DNA of 18,879 nucleotides from Metaruminococcus_A sp003150405 (GTDB lineage Bacteria > Bacillota > Clostridia > Oscillospirales > Ruminococcaceae): positions 1 to 18,879 of the forward strand of contig CABUBB010000031.1 in the NCBI GenBank assembly GCA_902489745.1, read 5' to 3'. Under the pieces are notes generated by a model. That model was not told the DNA's origin and made no database searches. It saw only the letters and a list, made by a program, of their open reading frames with translations. The translations under genes and the position numbers were made by a program. Below, in pieces: positions 7,453-14,586 of this stretch. Every line of letters starts with the position of its first letter. Position 1 is the first letter of the stretch.

Positions 7453-7875
7453 TTATTGCTGAAGCGGAATACCTTTTGCATCTTTTGTGAAATTCGGAGA
7501 ACCTGTGAGAATCAAAATTCCTTCTACAAGGCCCCAAATTTCAGAAGCAATCGCCAACGTAAAACAGGAAAGCACCGTAATCAACAGCTGAGCAACCGCC
7601 TTCCCGGTAAAGCCAAGATAAAAGTTATGTACGCCAAACGCGCCGAGAAAAATACCAAGCAGACCAGCAGCTATCTTAGATTTTGCCGCCCCGTTTGCAT
7701 TTGGAATAGCGGCATTATTGACTGCCACACCACATTTCAAACAGACAGCTGCGCCTGGAGCAACCTCATTGCCGCAATTGGCACAGTACCCTGTTCCCTG
7801 CCCGGCAGCAGCGCCACAGTTCACGCAAAACGCAGCGTTATCATTCATTTGAGCTCCACAGTTTTTACAATACAT
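7453..7875 (-). CDS. Double zinc-ribbon TM2-domain membrane protein A, 140 aa
   Basis: Starts at ATG 7875 after GGAGG. The frame is open further upstream, but without a binding site. The N-terminus holds two zinc ribbons, MYCKNCGAQMNDNAAFCVNC and YCANCGNEVAPGAAVCLKCG, giving four CxxC pairs. After a linker comes a TM2 domain (about residues 65-130): KSKIAAGLLGIFLGAFGVHN, then FYLGFTGKAVAQ, and a second hydrophobic helix. The H-N-F-Y-L-G turn is the TM2 signature. TM2 proteins are small two-helix membrane proteins of mostly unknown role, and zinc-ribbon fusions are common in Clostridia. It is the shorter paralogue of the gene at 8045-8524 and has its own promoter and the terminator shared with glmS. 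Confidence 0.9.
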   Translation of the reverse strand: MYCKNCGAQMNDNAAFCVNCGAAAGQGTGYCANCGNEVAPGAAVCLKCGVAVNNAAIPNANGAAKSKIAAGLLGIFLGAFGVHNFYLGFTGKAVAQLLITVLSCFTLAIASEIWGLVEGILILTGSPNFTKDAKGIPLQQ

Positions 7876-7956
7876 CGTAAATCCTCCCATATACCGACAG
7901 CAACCACGCCGCCTTTCAAGTGAAGCGAAAGAAAAACTCTTTACACAACCAAATTT

Positions 7957-7985
7957 ATGATAGCCCATTTTTGAATAGAAGTCAA
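7957..7985 (-). promoter_or_regulatory. Promoter of TM2 gene A
   Basis: Minus strand TTGACT (7985-7980), 17-bp spacer, TATCAT (7962-7957). It lies between the terminator of the upstream paralogue and the start at 7875. Confidence 0.7.
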
Positions 7986-8002
7986 TGGACAACAAATAAA
8001 GA

Positions 8003-8034
8003 AAAGGCACGGAGCTTAAAAAGCACGTGCCTTT
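8003..8034 (-). terminator. Terminator of TM2 gene B
   Basis: The arms AAAGGCACG (8003-8011) and CGTGCCTTT (8026-8034) are perfectly complementary. On the minus strand the hairpin is followed by TTCTTTATTT. It separates the two paralogues into independent transcription units. Confidence 0.8.
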
Positions 8035-8044
8035 TTATACAGCC

Positions 8045-8524
8045 TTAGCTTTGAAGCGGATTACCTTTCCCATCTGTCGTAATGGAACCAGCAAGAATCA
8101 TAATGCCTTCCACCAGACCCCAAACAGAAGACGCGGCGGCTACGAAAAGCAGCGGCCAAAGGATAAAGCAGGAAATAATGGTTAAAAGCCAGCCCAAACC
8201 ACCCATTAAAACCTGAGCAATCGCCTTATTAGTATAACCAAGGTAGAAGTTGTGAATTCCCAACCCACCAAGAAAAATGCCAAGCAGGCCCGCAGTCACC
8301 TTTGATTTTGGTGCAGAAGCCCCCGGCACACCTGCCGGTGCACCGCCATGTGCAGCCACTGGATTATTCAGCATGGCGCCGCACTTCAAACAAACCGCCG
8401 CTCCCGGTGCAACCTCACTGCCACAGTTTGCACAATGCGTATAACCCTGCCCAACCGCAGCGCCGCAAGTGACACAAAACGCGGCATTGTCATTCATTGG
8501 CGCACCACAATTTTTACAAAACAT
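8045..8524 (-). CDS. Double zinc-ribbon TM2-domain membrane protein B, 159 aa
   Basis: ATG 8524 follows GGAGGG. The layout equals its neighbour at 7453-7875: ribbons MFCKNCGAPMNDNAAFCVTC and HCANCGSEVAPGAAVCLKCG, then a longer Gly/Pro/Ala linker (about residues 55-72), then TM2 with LLGIFLGGLGIHNFYLGYTN. The second half has an insertion of about 15 hydrophobic residues (SCFILWPLLFVAAASS), giving a longer membrane segment. The pair is a tandem duplication with high identity in ribbons and the first helix and lower identity at the C-terminus. A near-perfect promoter precedes it, so strong expression is likely. The function is unknown; membrane-stress or envelope roles are often proposed for TM2 proteins without proof. 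Confidence 0.92.
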   Translation of the reverse strand: MFCKNCGAPMNDNAAFCVTCGAAVGQGYTHCANCGSEVAPGAAVCLKCGAMLNNPVAAHGGAPAGVPGASAPKSKVTAGLLGIFLGGLGIHNFYLGYTNKAIAQVLMGGLGWLLTIISCFILWPLLFVAAASSVWGLVEGIMILAGSITTDGKGNPLQS

Positions 8525-8607
8525 CTCGTAACCCTCCCATAATAGAGCGCCTCAAAGGCGCAAACGTCCAAAAAACACATAAAATGTTTTGGAATCTACT
8601 TAAGCTT

Positions 8608-8636
8608 ATTATATAGTGAGAGCAAGAGCGTGTCAA
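8608..8636 (-). promoter_or_regulatory. Consensus promoter of TM2 gene B
   Basis: Minus strand TTGACA (8636-8631), exactly 17 bp, TATAAT (8613-8608). Both hexamers match the sigma-A consensus perfectly. Its -35 box lies only 16 bp from the stop codon of the preceding aminopeptidase gene. Confidence 0.9.
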
Positions 8637-8651
8637 TTAAATTATGAAAAA

Positions 8652-10055
8652 TTATGCCGCAAAGAACTCATAAAAGGCACGATACGCCATGTAAGTGTCA
8701 ATTTTGGAAACGACTTCAAACGGTGCATGCATGGACAATACCGGCACCCCAAGATCAATGACGTCCACATTGAGGTTTGCAATATAAGCGGCTACAGTCC
8801 CGCCGCCGCCCTGATCCACTTTACCCAGCTCCCCGGTCTGCCAGACAACGCCGGTTTTGTCAAGAAGATTGCGGACTTTCCCTGCAAACTCCGCCGAAGC
8901 ATCTGATGTACCGGATTTTCCCCGTGCGCCGGTATATTTGGTAATGACAACGCCATAGTTGAGATAAGCCGTATTACGGCGCTCCGCAACCTCCGGGAAA
9001 GTTGGGTCAAAAGCGGCGTTAACATCGGCCGAAAGGCATTCGGAATGGGAGAGAACCGTGCGTCCCTCCACGCCGTGCGGTTTGGCTAAATCAGCGATAA
9101 AATAGCGTAAAAATGCAGATTTCAGGCCGGTATTTCCATCGCTGCCAATTTCTTCTTTATCCGCAAGCACAAGTACCGAGGTTTTTTTCGGTTTTTGGGT
9201 ATGCAGAAGTGCTTGAAGAGCTGTGTAGGCGCAGACACGATCGTCATGGCCATAAGCGCCAACCATAGAGCGGTCAAAGCCAATGTCCTTGGCATGAAAC
9301 GCCGGTACAACCTCCAGCTCTGCCGAAAGGAAATCGCTTTCAGTAATGCGGTATTTCTCAAACAGAATATTAAGCAGGTTTAATTTTACCTTTTCGCTGA
9401 TTTCATCATCCTTGAACGGCATGCTACCGATGAGAATATTAAGTTCCTCTCCCCGCACGCCTTCGGCAAGGGTGCGTTTCATCTGGTCGCCCGCAAGATG
9501 CGGAAGCAAGTCGGTCACACAGAAAACCGGATCCCCTTCCTGTTCGCCAACCGAAACTTCAATGCAGTTGTTTTCTTTGTCAATAATCACACCATGAAGT
9601 GCAAGCGGAATCGCCGTCCACTGGTATTTTTTAATACCGCCATAGTAGTGGGTCTTAAAAAGCGCCAGCTCAGCATCTTCATAAACGGGGCGCGGTTTTA
9701 AATCAAGACGCGGAGAATCAATGTGCGCCGCCGCAAGGCTCACGCCTTTTTCCAGCGGTTCAGTGCCAACAATTGCCGCAATAATAGATTTTCCGCGGTT
9801 GACTGAATAGACCTTCGCTCCAGCTTCATATTTCTTCTCCGAATCAAACGGAACATAGCCGTCCTGCTCCAAAAGTTTTACCGTGGTAACTACTGCTTCA
9901 CGTTCGGTTTTGGCGTCATTTAAAAAACGCTTATATGGTTCGCAAAATTCAAAGGCCGCCTGAATCTCCGCATCATCCATGCGGAGCGCTGCATGCTTGG
10001 GATCCAGAAACAATTTTTCTTTCAACTCTTTTGCTGCACTTTTGGTTTCACTCAT
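8652..10055 (-). CDS. M18-family zinc aminopeptidase, 467 aa
   Basis: Cytoplasmic di-zinc exopeptidase that removes N-terminal residues, of the aspartyl aminopeptidase/ApeA-like M18 family. Metal-binding and catalytic motifs appear in order: AAAHIDSPRLD (His about 111), YGHDDR (about 268-273), DKEEIGSDG (about 299-307), and a C-terminal LSMHAPFE carrying the last metal histidine. Length fits the family (about 420-480). I prefer ATG 10055 over GTG 10058, because AGGAGG is then 7 nt away. The ATG shares a base with the coaE stop (TGATG), so the gene is coupled to coaE and is the last of the DUF951-prfA-tsaC-coaE operon. No clear terminator follows, and the next promoter starts at once. Confidence 0.93.
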   Translation of the reverse strand: MSETKSAAKELKEKLFLDPKHAALRMDDAEIQAAFEFCEPYKRFLNDAKTEREAVVTTVKLLEQDGYVPFDSEKKYEAGAKVYSVNRGKSIIAAIVGTEPLEKGVSLAAAHIDSPRLDLKPRPVYEDAELALFKTHYYGGIKKYQWTAIPLALHGVIIDKENNCIEVSVGEQEGDPVFCVTDLLPHLAGDQMKRTLAEGVRGEELNILIGSMPFKDDEISEKVKLNLLNILFEKYRITESDFLSAELEVVPAFHAKDIGFDRSMVGAYGHDDRVCAYTALQALLHTQKPKKTSVLVLADKEEIGSDGNTGLKSAFLRYFIADLAKPHGVEGRTVLSHSECLSADVNAAFDPTFPEVAERRNTAYLNYGVVITKYTGARGKSGTSDASAEFAGKVRNLLDKTGVVWQTGELGKVDQGGGGTVAAYIANLNVDVIDLGVPVLSMHAPFEVVSKIDTYMAYRAFYEFFAA

Positions 10056-10684
10056 CACAATTCCTCCTGTTCACTCATGGGCGCGCCGTAACGCTCCAGT
10101 AAATTCTGTATTACGCATTCCGCTTGCTGCCAAAACGCTTCAATAGAGCCGTTATTTGTCAGGACAAGGTTCGCACGTTTCCGATAAAACACATCGTCAT
10201 GCTGAGCAGAGAGCCGAAGTTCCGCCGCTTCAGCCGTCAATCTGTCCCGCGTCATAATACGGTGCAGTCTGCTCTGGTAGTCTGCACAGACCGCAATGAC
10301 ATAATCGCACAGCTTATCAGCTCCGGCTTCATACAACGTAGGGGCATCCAGCAAAAGCCATTTGCTTCCACGCCGTTCCGCCTTTGCAATTTCATGCCGG
10401 ATTTCCGCTAAAATAAAGGGGAAAATCGTGGTATTGAGCTGTATTAACTTCTCAGGGTCCGAAAAAACGATACGCCCCAGTACCTTGCGGTCAATCTTTC
10501 CGTTTTTTTTTCGGATCCCACCGCCAAACACCGTGCAAAGCGCCTCGATACAATCGGTATGCTCCATAACGTCATGGCAGACACGATCAGCATCAACAAC
10601 AGCAAACCCATACGCTGCAAAAGCTTCGCTGATGAGCGACTTTCCTGCACCGCTCTGCCCAGTTAATCCAACAACCCGGATCAT
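10055..10684 (-). CDS. coaE: Dephospho-CoA kinase
   Basis: Phosphorylates dephospho-CoA with ATP, the last step of coenzyme A synthesis. The 209-aa protein begins MIRVVGLTGQSGAGKSLISE with the P-loop GQSGAGKS (about residues 9-16). The substrate-binding VVDADRVCHDV follows, and the lid-type RRGSKWLLLDAPTLYEAG contains the D-A-P-T-L-Y-E-A motif of CoaE (usually DVPLLFE). IMTRDRL fits the conserved arginine segment. Length and motif order match the family. The ATG overlaps the TGA of tsaC (ATGA), and its own TGA overlaps the start of the M18 gene, so it is the tightly coupled middle of the operon. Confidence 0.95.
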   Translation of the reverse strand: MIRVVGLTGQSGAGKSLISEAFAAYGFAVVDADRVCHDVMEHTDCIEALCTVFGGGIRKKNGKIDRKVLGRIVFSDPEKLIQLNTTIFPFILAEIRHEIAKAERRGSKWLLLDAPTLYEAGADKLCDYVIAVCADYQSRLHRIMTRDRLTAEAAELRLSAQHDDVFYRKRANLVLTNNGSIEAFWQQAECVIQNLLERYGAPMSEQEEL

Positions 10685-11703
10685 AACTCAATCACCTGAA
10701 ATCCAGCCGCACGCATCATACGATTGTAAACCGCGAGTCCCATGCCTTCTTTCTCGGGACAACGCGCATAAACGGTTTGGGCGCCCTCTGAGTCAAGTTC
10801 GCGCAGCGCATCAAAGAGTCCGGCCGCCTGAGTTTCCGGTTCGTGCTCTCTACCATAAACAAGACTTGGAACCCAAAGTTTTCTCTGTTCTCCCTCAAAC
10901 AACAGTGCAAAAACACCCGGTTCAGCTTTATGATTGACATAATCGGCAAATTTATCCACCGAGCCTTTTATAAGGATAACATCTGCCTTTGGCGAATAAT
11001 GCTTATATTTTAATCCTGGGGAAAGCACTTTCTTTCCCTCATCCAGTTTGGACTCCACCGCCGGATCGACCGTAACGGCAAGGCCTAGTGCTTGGATCTG
11101 CTCCGGCGTAACACCGCCGGGGCGGAGCAAATGCACCGAATCCTCTTTTACAAGCACAACGGTGGATTCCACCCCCACAGAACAGCTCCCACCGTCCAGA
11201 ATCAGCGGGATTTTCCCTTTCATATCCTCAAAGACATGTTCTGCTCGCGTCGGGCTGGGCCGGCCGGAGGTATTGGCGGAAGGCGCCGCGAGCGGTAGGC
11301 CGCTTTCCCGAATCAACGCCGCTGCATCCGGGTGGCTCGGCATACGGACTGCAACGGTATTCAGGCCCGCTGTTACTTCAGGCGGCACCTTTTCAGACTT
11401 TGGAAGAATCATCGTTAAGGGGCCGGGCCAAAAGGCATCGGCCATTCTGTGGGCCATTGCCGGAAAGGAAACAACCAAATCCCCCAACATATCCAGCGAA
11501 GCAATGTGGACAATCAAAGGATTGTCCTGCGGCCGACCCTTGGCTGCAAAAATTTTTGCAACTGCTTCGGGATCATAAGCGTTCGCGGCTAGGCCGTAAA
11601 CCGTCTCGGTCGGCATACCGACCACCTCACCTCGACGCAGCAGCTCGGCTGCCTCATGAATAGATTCTATGGAGCAGCGCTTCACCTGCGTTTGAACTGT
11701 CAT
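10681..11703 (-). CDS. tsaC: L-threonylcarbamoyladenylate synthase (TsaC/Sua5 long form)
   Basis: Makes threonylcarbamoyl-AMP from threonine, bicarbonate and ATP for the t6A37 modification of ANN-decoding tRNAs. From ATG 11703 the protein has 340 aa. The longer frame from TTG 11736 would run across the prfA stop and lacks a binding site, while GAGG stands 9 nt before the ATG. The N-terminal YrdC/Sua5 domain (about 1-200) shows MPTETVYGLAANA, KGRPQDNPLIVHI and APSANTSGRPSPT. The C-terminal third, after LSPGLKYKHYSPKADV, is the Sua5-specific domain, so this is the two-domain Sua5 type rather than the short TsaC. It lies 22 bp after prfA and overlaps coaE. Confidence 0.95.
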   Translation of the reverse strand: MTVQTQVKRCSIESIHEAAELLRRGEVVGMPTETVYGLAANAYDPEAVAKIFAAKGRPQDNPLIVHIASLDMLGDLVVSFPAMAHRMADAFWPGPLTMILPKSEKVPPEVTAGLNTVAVRMPSHPDAAALIRESGLPLAAPSANTSGRPSPTRAEHVFEDMKGKIPLILDGGSCSVGVESTVVLVKEDSVHLLRPGGVTPEQIQALGLAVTVDPAVESKLDEGKKVLSPGLKYKHYSPKADVILIKGSVDKFADYVNHKAEPGVFALLFEGEQRKLWVPSLVYGREHEPETQAAGLFDALRELDSEGAQTVYARCPEKEGMGLAVYNRMMRAAGFQVIEL

Positions 11704-11725
11704 GTAAAATTGCCTCGATTCAGTA

Positions 11726-12808
11726 TTAATCGTCAAATTCGGTCTGCGCCGCCAGTTTTTCTGCCTGATCCGCCGTGATCAGAGCATCAAAAATTTCATC
11801 GAGATTGCCGTTGAGGTTTTCCTCCAAATGGTACAGCGTCAATCCAATGCGGTGGTCGGTCAGCCTCCCCTGCGGATAATTGTAGGTACGAATACGTTCG
11901 GAACGGTCGCCGGTACCAACCTGCAATTTACGCTCTGAGGCAATCTTGTCATTCTGCTCCCGCAGTTTTGCTTCGTACAGACGGGAACGCAGAATCTTCA
12001 TCGCCTTATCCTTATTTTTATACTGGCTGCGCTCATCCTGACATTCCACCACAAGACCGGTTGGCAGGTGGGTGATGCGGATAGCGGACTCGGTTTTATT
12101 GACGTGCTGACCGCCTGCGCCGCTGGAGCGGTAGGTGTCAATCTGTAAATCAGCAGGGTTGATGTCCACTTCAACATCCTCAACCTCCGGAAGCACAGCA
12201 ACTGTTACCGTAGAGGTATGGATACGCCCCGAAGCCTCGGTTTCCGGAACACGCTGGACGCGGTGGACGCCGCTTTCAAACTTCAAGCGGGAAAAAGCGC
12301 CCTCTCCTTCAATGCTGAAACTGACTTCCTTAAAACCGCCCAACTCGGTTTCATTTGCGTTGAGGATTTCGGTCTTCCAACCTTTGGATTCTGCATACAT
12401 CGAATACATGCGGTATAAGGTATGAGCAAAAAGCGCCGCTTCTTCACCGCCCGCGCCGCCGCGGATTTCCACAATGACGTTTTTATCGTCGTTCGGATCC
12501 TGCGGGAGCAGAAGGATTTTGATTTTCTCGCTCAATTCATCAATTTTTTCGCGGTTTTCCTCCAGCTCCTGTTGAACCATTTCTTTAAAATCCTTGTCCA
12601 GGCCGCCCTCGTCGAGCAGCTCTTTTGCTTCATCAAAGCCTTTTTGAGCCGCAAGATATTCGCGGTAGGTTTCAATCAGCGGCGTTAAATGTTTGTACTC
12701 CTTCATCAACTCACGGTACTGGGCGTTGTCGCTGATCACGTCCGGATCCATCAACTTGCGGTTGATTTCTTCGTAGCGCTCTTCCGTTAATTTTAATTTT
12801 TCGAACAT
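11726..12808 (-). CDS. prfA: Peptide chain release factor 1 (RF1)
   Basis: Recognises UAA and UAG stop codons and triggers peptide release. The 360-aa length is normal. Key features: an N-terminal helical domain with coiled-coil character, GGAGGEEAALFA, the recognition tripeptide region RVQRVPETEASGRIHTS (P-E-T, the RF1 type rather than RF2's SPF), and the catalytic GGQ loop SSGAGGQHVNKTESAIR whose glutamine is normally methylated. The C-terminal ERIRTYNYPQGRLTDHRIG is conserved. ATG 12808 stands 9 bp after the DUF951 stop. The PrmC methylase that modifies GGQ is usually close by in Firmicutes, but no copy is in this window. Confidence 0.97.
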   Translation of the reverse strand: MFEKLKLTEERYEEINRKLMDPDVISDNAQYRELMKEYKHLTPLIETYREYLAAQKGFDEAKELLDEGGLDKDFKEMVQQELEENREKIDELSEKIKILLLPQDPNDDKNVIVEIRGGAGGEEAALFAHTLYRMYSMYAESKGWKTEILNANETELGGFKEVSFSIEGEGAFSRLKFESGVHRVQRVPETEASGRIHTSTVTVAVLPEVEDVEVDINPADLQIDTYRSSGAGGQHVNKTESAIRITHLPTGLVVECQDERSQYKNKDKAMKILRSRLYEAKLREQNDKIASERKLQVGTGDRSERIRTYNYPQGRLTDHRIGLTLYHLEENLNGNLDEIFDALITADQAEKLAAQTEFDD

Positions 12809-12817
12809 GGTTCCACC

Positions 12818-13015
12818 TCAATTATGATCGTAATCCGTTTCCCGGATGATATGTTTAATATTTTTTTCAATTTTGATTCGCGGCACCATTACCTCGCGCC
12901 CGCATTTCACACAGCGTATTTTAAAATCCATGCCTACACGCAGTACCAAAAATTTCTTCTCCCCGCACGGATGCGGCTTTTTCAGTTCGAGAATGTCGCC
13001 TACCTGCACGTCCAC
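12818..13015 (-). CDS. DUF951 family zinc-ribbon-like protein, 65 aa
   Basis: Small conserved Firmicutes protein of unknown function, often encoded before prfA or in ribosome-related operons. The core is VGDILELKKPHPCGEKKFLV, then LRVGMDFKIRCVKCGREVMV with CVKC and an upstream PCG, a likely metal site. Family proteins start close to VQVGD, so I use GTG 13015, with GGAGG 8 nt upstream. A longer frame to 13129 is unlikely. It is the first gene of the prfA-tsaC-coaE-M18 operon, right behind its promoter. Confidence 0.85.
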   Translation of the reverse strand: MDVQVGDILELKKPHPCGEKKFLVLRVGMDFKIRCVKCGREVMVPRIKIEKNIKHIIRETDYDHN

Positions 13016-13067
13016 AAGCAATTCCTCCGTGAAAAACGAATCAAATTCATTCCAATAACCGGTTAAT

Positions 13068-13096
13068 ATTATACCAATTTCATAGGGAAAAGGCAA
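13068..13096 (-). promoter_or_regulatory. Promoter of the DUF951-prfA-tsaC-coaE-M18 operon
   Basis: Minus strand TTGCCT (13096-13091), 17-bp spacer, TATAAT (13073-13068). No other promoter-like pair is seen within the operon. Confidence 0.75.
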
Positions 13097-13155
13097 ATTT
13101 TTTCTTTCATAGCCAGAGCTGCAGAACAAAAAATAAGGAATGGGTTATAGAACTT

Positions 13156-13183
13156 TTGGCAAGCGCTAATCCTACCCTATAAT
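13156..13183 (+). promoter_or_regulatory. Promoter of the 119-aa protein / S1 gene unit
   Basis: TTGGCA (13156-13161), 16-bp spacer, TATAAT (13178-13183). It lies 30 bp before the start codon and is divergent from the prfA operon promoter. Confidence 0.65.
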
Positions 13184-13212
13184 CCGAATTTGTCGAAAGG
13201 AGGACTGGAAAA

Positions 13213-13572
13213 ATGGGCGTTACAGTTATAGCGGAATTTGATACCGTAGATTTTGCCGAACGCGCTGCCCGGCGTGTGAAATCACATTTCCCGCAGGCAG
13301 GCAAAGCCGTCATTAAATGCCGACCGGCAAACCATGCCGGACAGCACGGTATTGACCGCTTCATTGTACCTGTACAAAGCGCATACAATTACTTCGAAGC
13401 TGCGGCTTATACGCCAAACGCTATGTTCAGTACCGAGCCGCTCATGGTCTCACACCCGGAAACCGAAGAACGGCACACAGCTTCCCTGGAAATTACGACA
13501 GTCAAACCAGAGGCAAATAAAATTGCAGGATATCTGATATCCTGTGGTGGATATCACATCCGCCGGGTGTAA
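13213..13572 (+). CDS. Conserved hypothetical protein, 119 aa
   Basis: ATG 13213 follows AAAGGAGG at 8-9 nt. The N-terminal half (VTVIAEFDTVDFAERAARRV, then HFPQAGKAVIKC) has the strand-helix-strand pattern of a ferredoxin-like fold, as in small proteins that control other proteins by pairing. The second half is less patterned but ends EITTVKPEANKIAGYLISCG, again like a sensor or adaptor domain. No catalytic residues, signal peptide or membrane helix are seen. It lies 60 bp before the S1-domain gene on the same strand, without a terminator between, so the two are probably cotranscribed. I do not recognise the family. Confidence 0.7.
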   Translation: MGVTVIAEFDTVDFAERAARRVKSHFPQAGKAVIKCRPANHAGQHGIDRFIVPVQSAYNYFEAAAYTPNAMFSTEPLMVSHPETEERHTASLEITTVKPEANKIAGYLISCGGYHIRRV

Positions 13573-13632
13573 TACCGCTCCATTGTCTTGCATATAGTTT
13601 ACCAAGTTGCAAAACAATGGAGGTACATAACA

Positions 13633-14553
13633 ATGACTTTTCTACCAGAAGGCTGCCTGGCGCACAGCGAAGAAAACCAGAATTACCTGCGGAATGAATC
13701 ATCTCTCAATGAAGCCATGAAAACAAAGGCTATTCTGGAGGCGCGTGCGGTCATGTGCGACAGCGAACACAACCTAATTGTCGACCTCGGCTGTATGTTT
13801 GGCATCATACGGCGCGAAGAGGGAGCCATTGGCATCGACAGCGGAAAAACCAGGGATATTGCCATTATTTCACGCGTCAATAAATATGTTTGTTTTATGG
13901 TAACCGGTTTTGAAAAAGACCGGTTCGGCAAAACCATGGCCGTACTTTCCCGCCGTGCGGCGCAACAGATGTGTACCGAACAATACCTCGCCACACTAAC
14001 CTGCGGGGACATCCTCCGAGCACGGGTGACCCACCTGGAACAATTCGGGTGCTTTGTGGATATTGGCTGCGGCATCCCCTCTCTCATTCCGATTGATTCC
14101 ATTTCCATTTCCCGCATCTCTCACCCACGTGACCGCTTTAAACAAGGTCAGATGATTTACGCCATTGTCAAAGGGTTTACCGAAGACGGGCGTATCTGTC
14201 TTTCTCACAAAGAGTTGCTTGGCACCTGGGAACAAAATGCCGAACAATTTCAAAGTGGCGAAACGGTTTCCGGCGTTATCCGTTCCATTGAAAGCTATGG
14301 TGTATTTGTAGAGCTGACACCGAATCTCGCCGGGCTTGCTGAGCTAAAAGAAGGAATCCGCAGCGGACAGTTTGCAAGCGTTTATATCAAGAGCCTGATC
14401 CCCGAAAAAATGAAAATCAAGCTCATCATTGTCGATGCTTTTGATGAAGGCGAAATTGATTATAATTACCATTATTACCTCAAGGAAGGGCACCTTGACA
14501 GCTGGCGGTATTCCCCGGACAACTGCCCGAAAATAATTGAAACAATATTTTGA
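13633..14553 (+). CDS. S1-domain RNA-binding protein, 306 aa
   Basis: ATG 13633 is chosen because TGGAGG stands 9 nt upstream. A longer frame from TTG 13588 has no binding site. Two clear S1 domains are visible: GDILRARVTHLEQFGCFVDI with the LIPIDSISISR core (about residues 124-190), and GETVSGVIRSIESYGVFVEL (about 209-275). An N-terminal segment (about 30-95; EARAVMCDSEHNLIVDLGCM, then GKTRDIAIISRVNKYVCFMV) may be a degenerate third unit. The protein is shorter than ribosomal protein S1 of Proteobacteria and resembles the S1-like proteins of Clostridia. It probably binds mRNA or ribosomes. The C-terminus is unrelated to S1 domains. Confidence 0.9.
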   Translation: MTFLPEGCLAHSEENQNYLRNESSLNEAMKTKAILEARAVMCDSEHNLIVDLGCMFGIIRREEGAIGIDSGKTRDIAIISRVNKYVCFMVTGFEKDRFGKTMAVLSRRAAQQMCTEQYLATLTCGDILRARVTHLEQFGCFVDIGCGIPSLIPIDSISISRISHPRDRFKQGQMIYAIVKGFTEDGRICLSHKELLGTWEQNAEQFQSGETVSGVIRSIESYGVFVELTPNLAGLAELKEGIRSGQFASVYIKSLIPEKMKIKLIIVDAFDEGEIDYNYHYYLKEGHLDSWRYSPDNCPKIIETIF

Positions 14554-14554
14554 C

Positions 14555-14583
14555 GAAAGCCCGCACAGAATGTGCGGGCTTTC
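14555..14583. terminator. Stem-loop between two convergent genes
   Basis: GAAAGCCCGCAC-AGAAT-GTGCGGGCTTTC is a perfect 12-bp stem with a 5-nt loop. It separates the S1 gene from the permease gene, which converge here. T-runs are weak on both sides, so efficiency is uncertain. Confidence 0.75.
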
Positions 14584-14586
14584 GGG

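Noticed and set aside
13588..13632. TTG 13588 start of the S1 protein
   Set aside because: There is no ribosome binding site; TGGAGG is correctly placed for ATG 13633.
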